This document shows, in pieces, positions 6,085 through 6,150 of a stretch of 6,150 nucleotides of DNA (positions are counted from its first letter, which is position 1; every line of letters starts with the position of its first letter). The translations under genes and the position numbers were made by a program. The stretch spans positions 1 to 6,150 of the forward strand of contig JAVHRB010000096.1 of the NCBI GenBank assembly GCA_036171455.1. The letters are read 5' to 3'. The notes below the pieces were generated by a model, which was given only the letters and a program-made list of their open reading frames with translations, had not been told where the DNA came from and ran no database searches. The DNA comes from CAIVSN01 sp036171455. GTDB taxonomy: Bacteria; Patescibacteriota; Gracilibacteria; BD1-5; UBA2023.

Positions 6085-6150
6085 CTATTTTCCTTTTGTT
6101 ACAATTGCAGCAATTAGGTTTACATCATTCCCTCTTGCAAACAAGAAACA
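6085..6150 (-). CDS. C-terminal end of an unidentified gene, cut by the window edge
   Basis: The frame entering from the right edge reads 21 residues ending RGNDVNLIAAIVTKGK and stops at UAG (6085-6087). It is protein-like and lies upstream of thioredoxin on the same strand, with 66 bases between. Too little is visible to name a family, and a short chance frame cannot be ruled out. Confidence 0.45.
   Translation of the reverse strand, partial: CFLFARGNDVNLIAAIVTKGK

Overview
The window reads as a fragment of a Patescibacteria/CPR genome from the Gracilibacteria (BD1-5) or Absconditabacteria (SR1) side, because UGA is used as a sense codon for glycine (translation table 25). With UGA as a stop, at least five genes break or lose an end. 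With UGA as Gly, each becomes one continuous, family-typical protein. The clearest proof is in two conserved families on the minus strand: the last glycine of a complete Nudix box, and two conserved glycines of a thioredoxin, are all encoded by UGA. Every complete gene ends in UAA or UAG and none in UGA. Tryptophan is written UGG throughout, so the Mycoplasma-type UGA=Trp code does not fit.

Layout. Bases 1-143 are non-coding, with a terminator-like hairpin at the left edge. On the minus strand from 1431 down to 144 lies a two-gene unit: a small zinc-binding RNHCP-domain protein, then tilS (tRNA-Ile lysidine synthase). Divergently, from 1496 to 2869 on the plus strand, lies a PilB/GspE-type secretion or pilus ATPase, followed by a hairpin-plus-T-run terminator. 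Next come a small lipoprotein (3012-3632) and a polytopic membrane protein with a lysine-rich tail (3715-5016), each with a promoter-like sequence a short distance upstream. A possible 45-residue ORF (5022-5159) fills the gap to the convergent minus-strand genes: a Nudix hydrolase (5166-5642) and a thioredoxin (5698-6018). The last bases hold the probable C-terminal end of another minus-strand gene.

The genes are a mix of information processing (tilS), envelope functions (pilus ATPase, lipoprotein, membrane protein) and housekeeping redox and nucleotide-sanitation functions (thioredoxin, Nudix), not an obvious single pathway. There is no sign of a mobile element, CRISPR array or RNA gene. Most start codons lack a recognisable Shine-Dalgarno sequence. 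Several have a -10-like hexamer about 22-25 bases upstream, which suggests short leaders. The notable biology here is the recoded UGA, not a new gene cluster.
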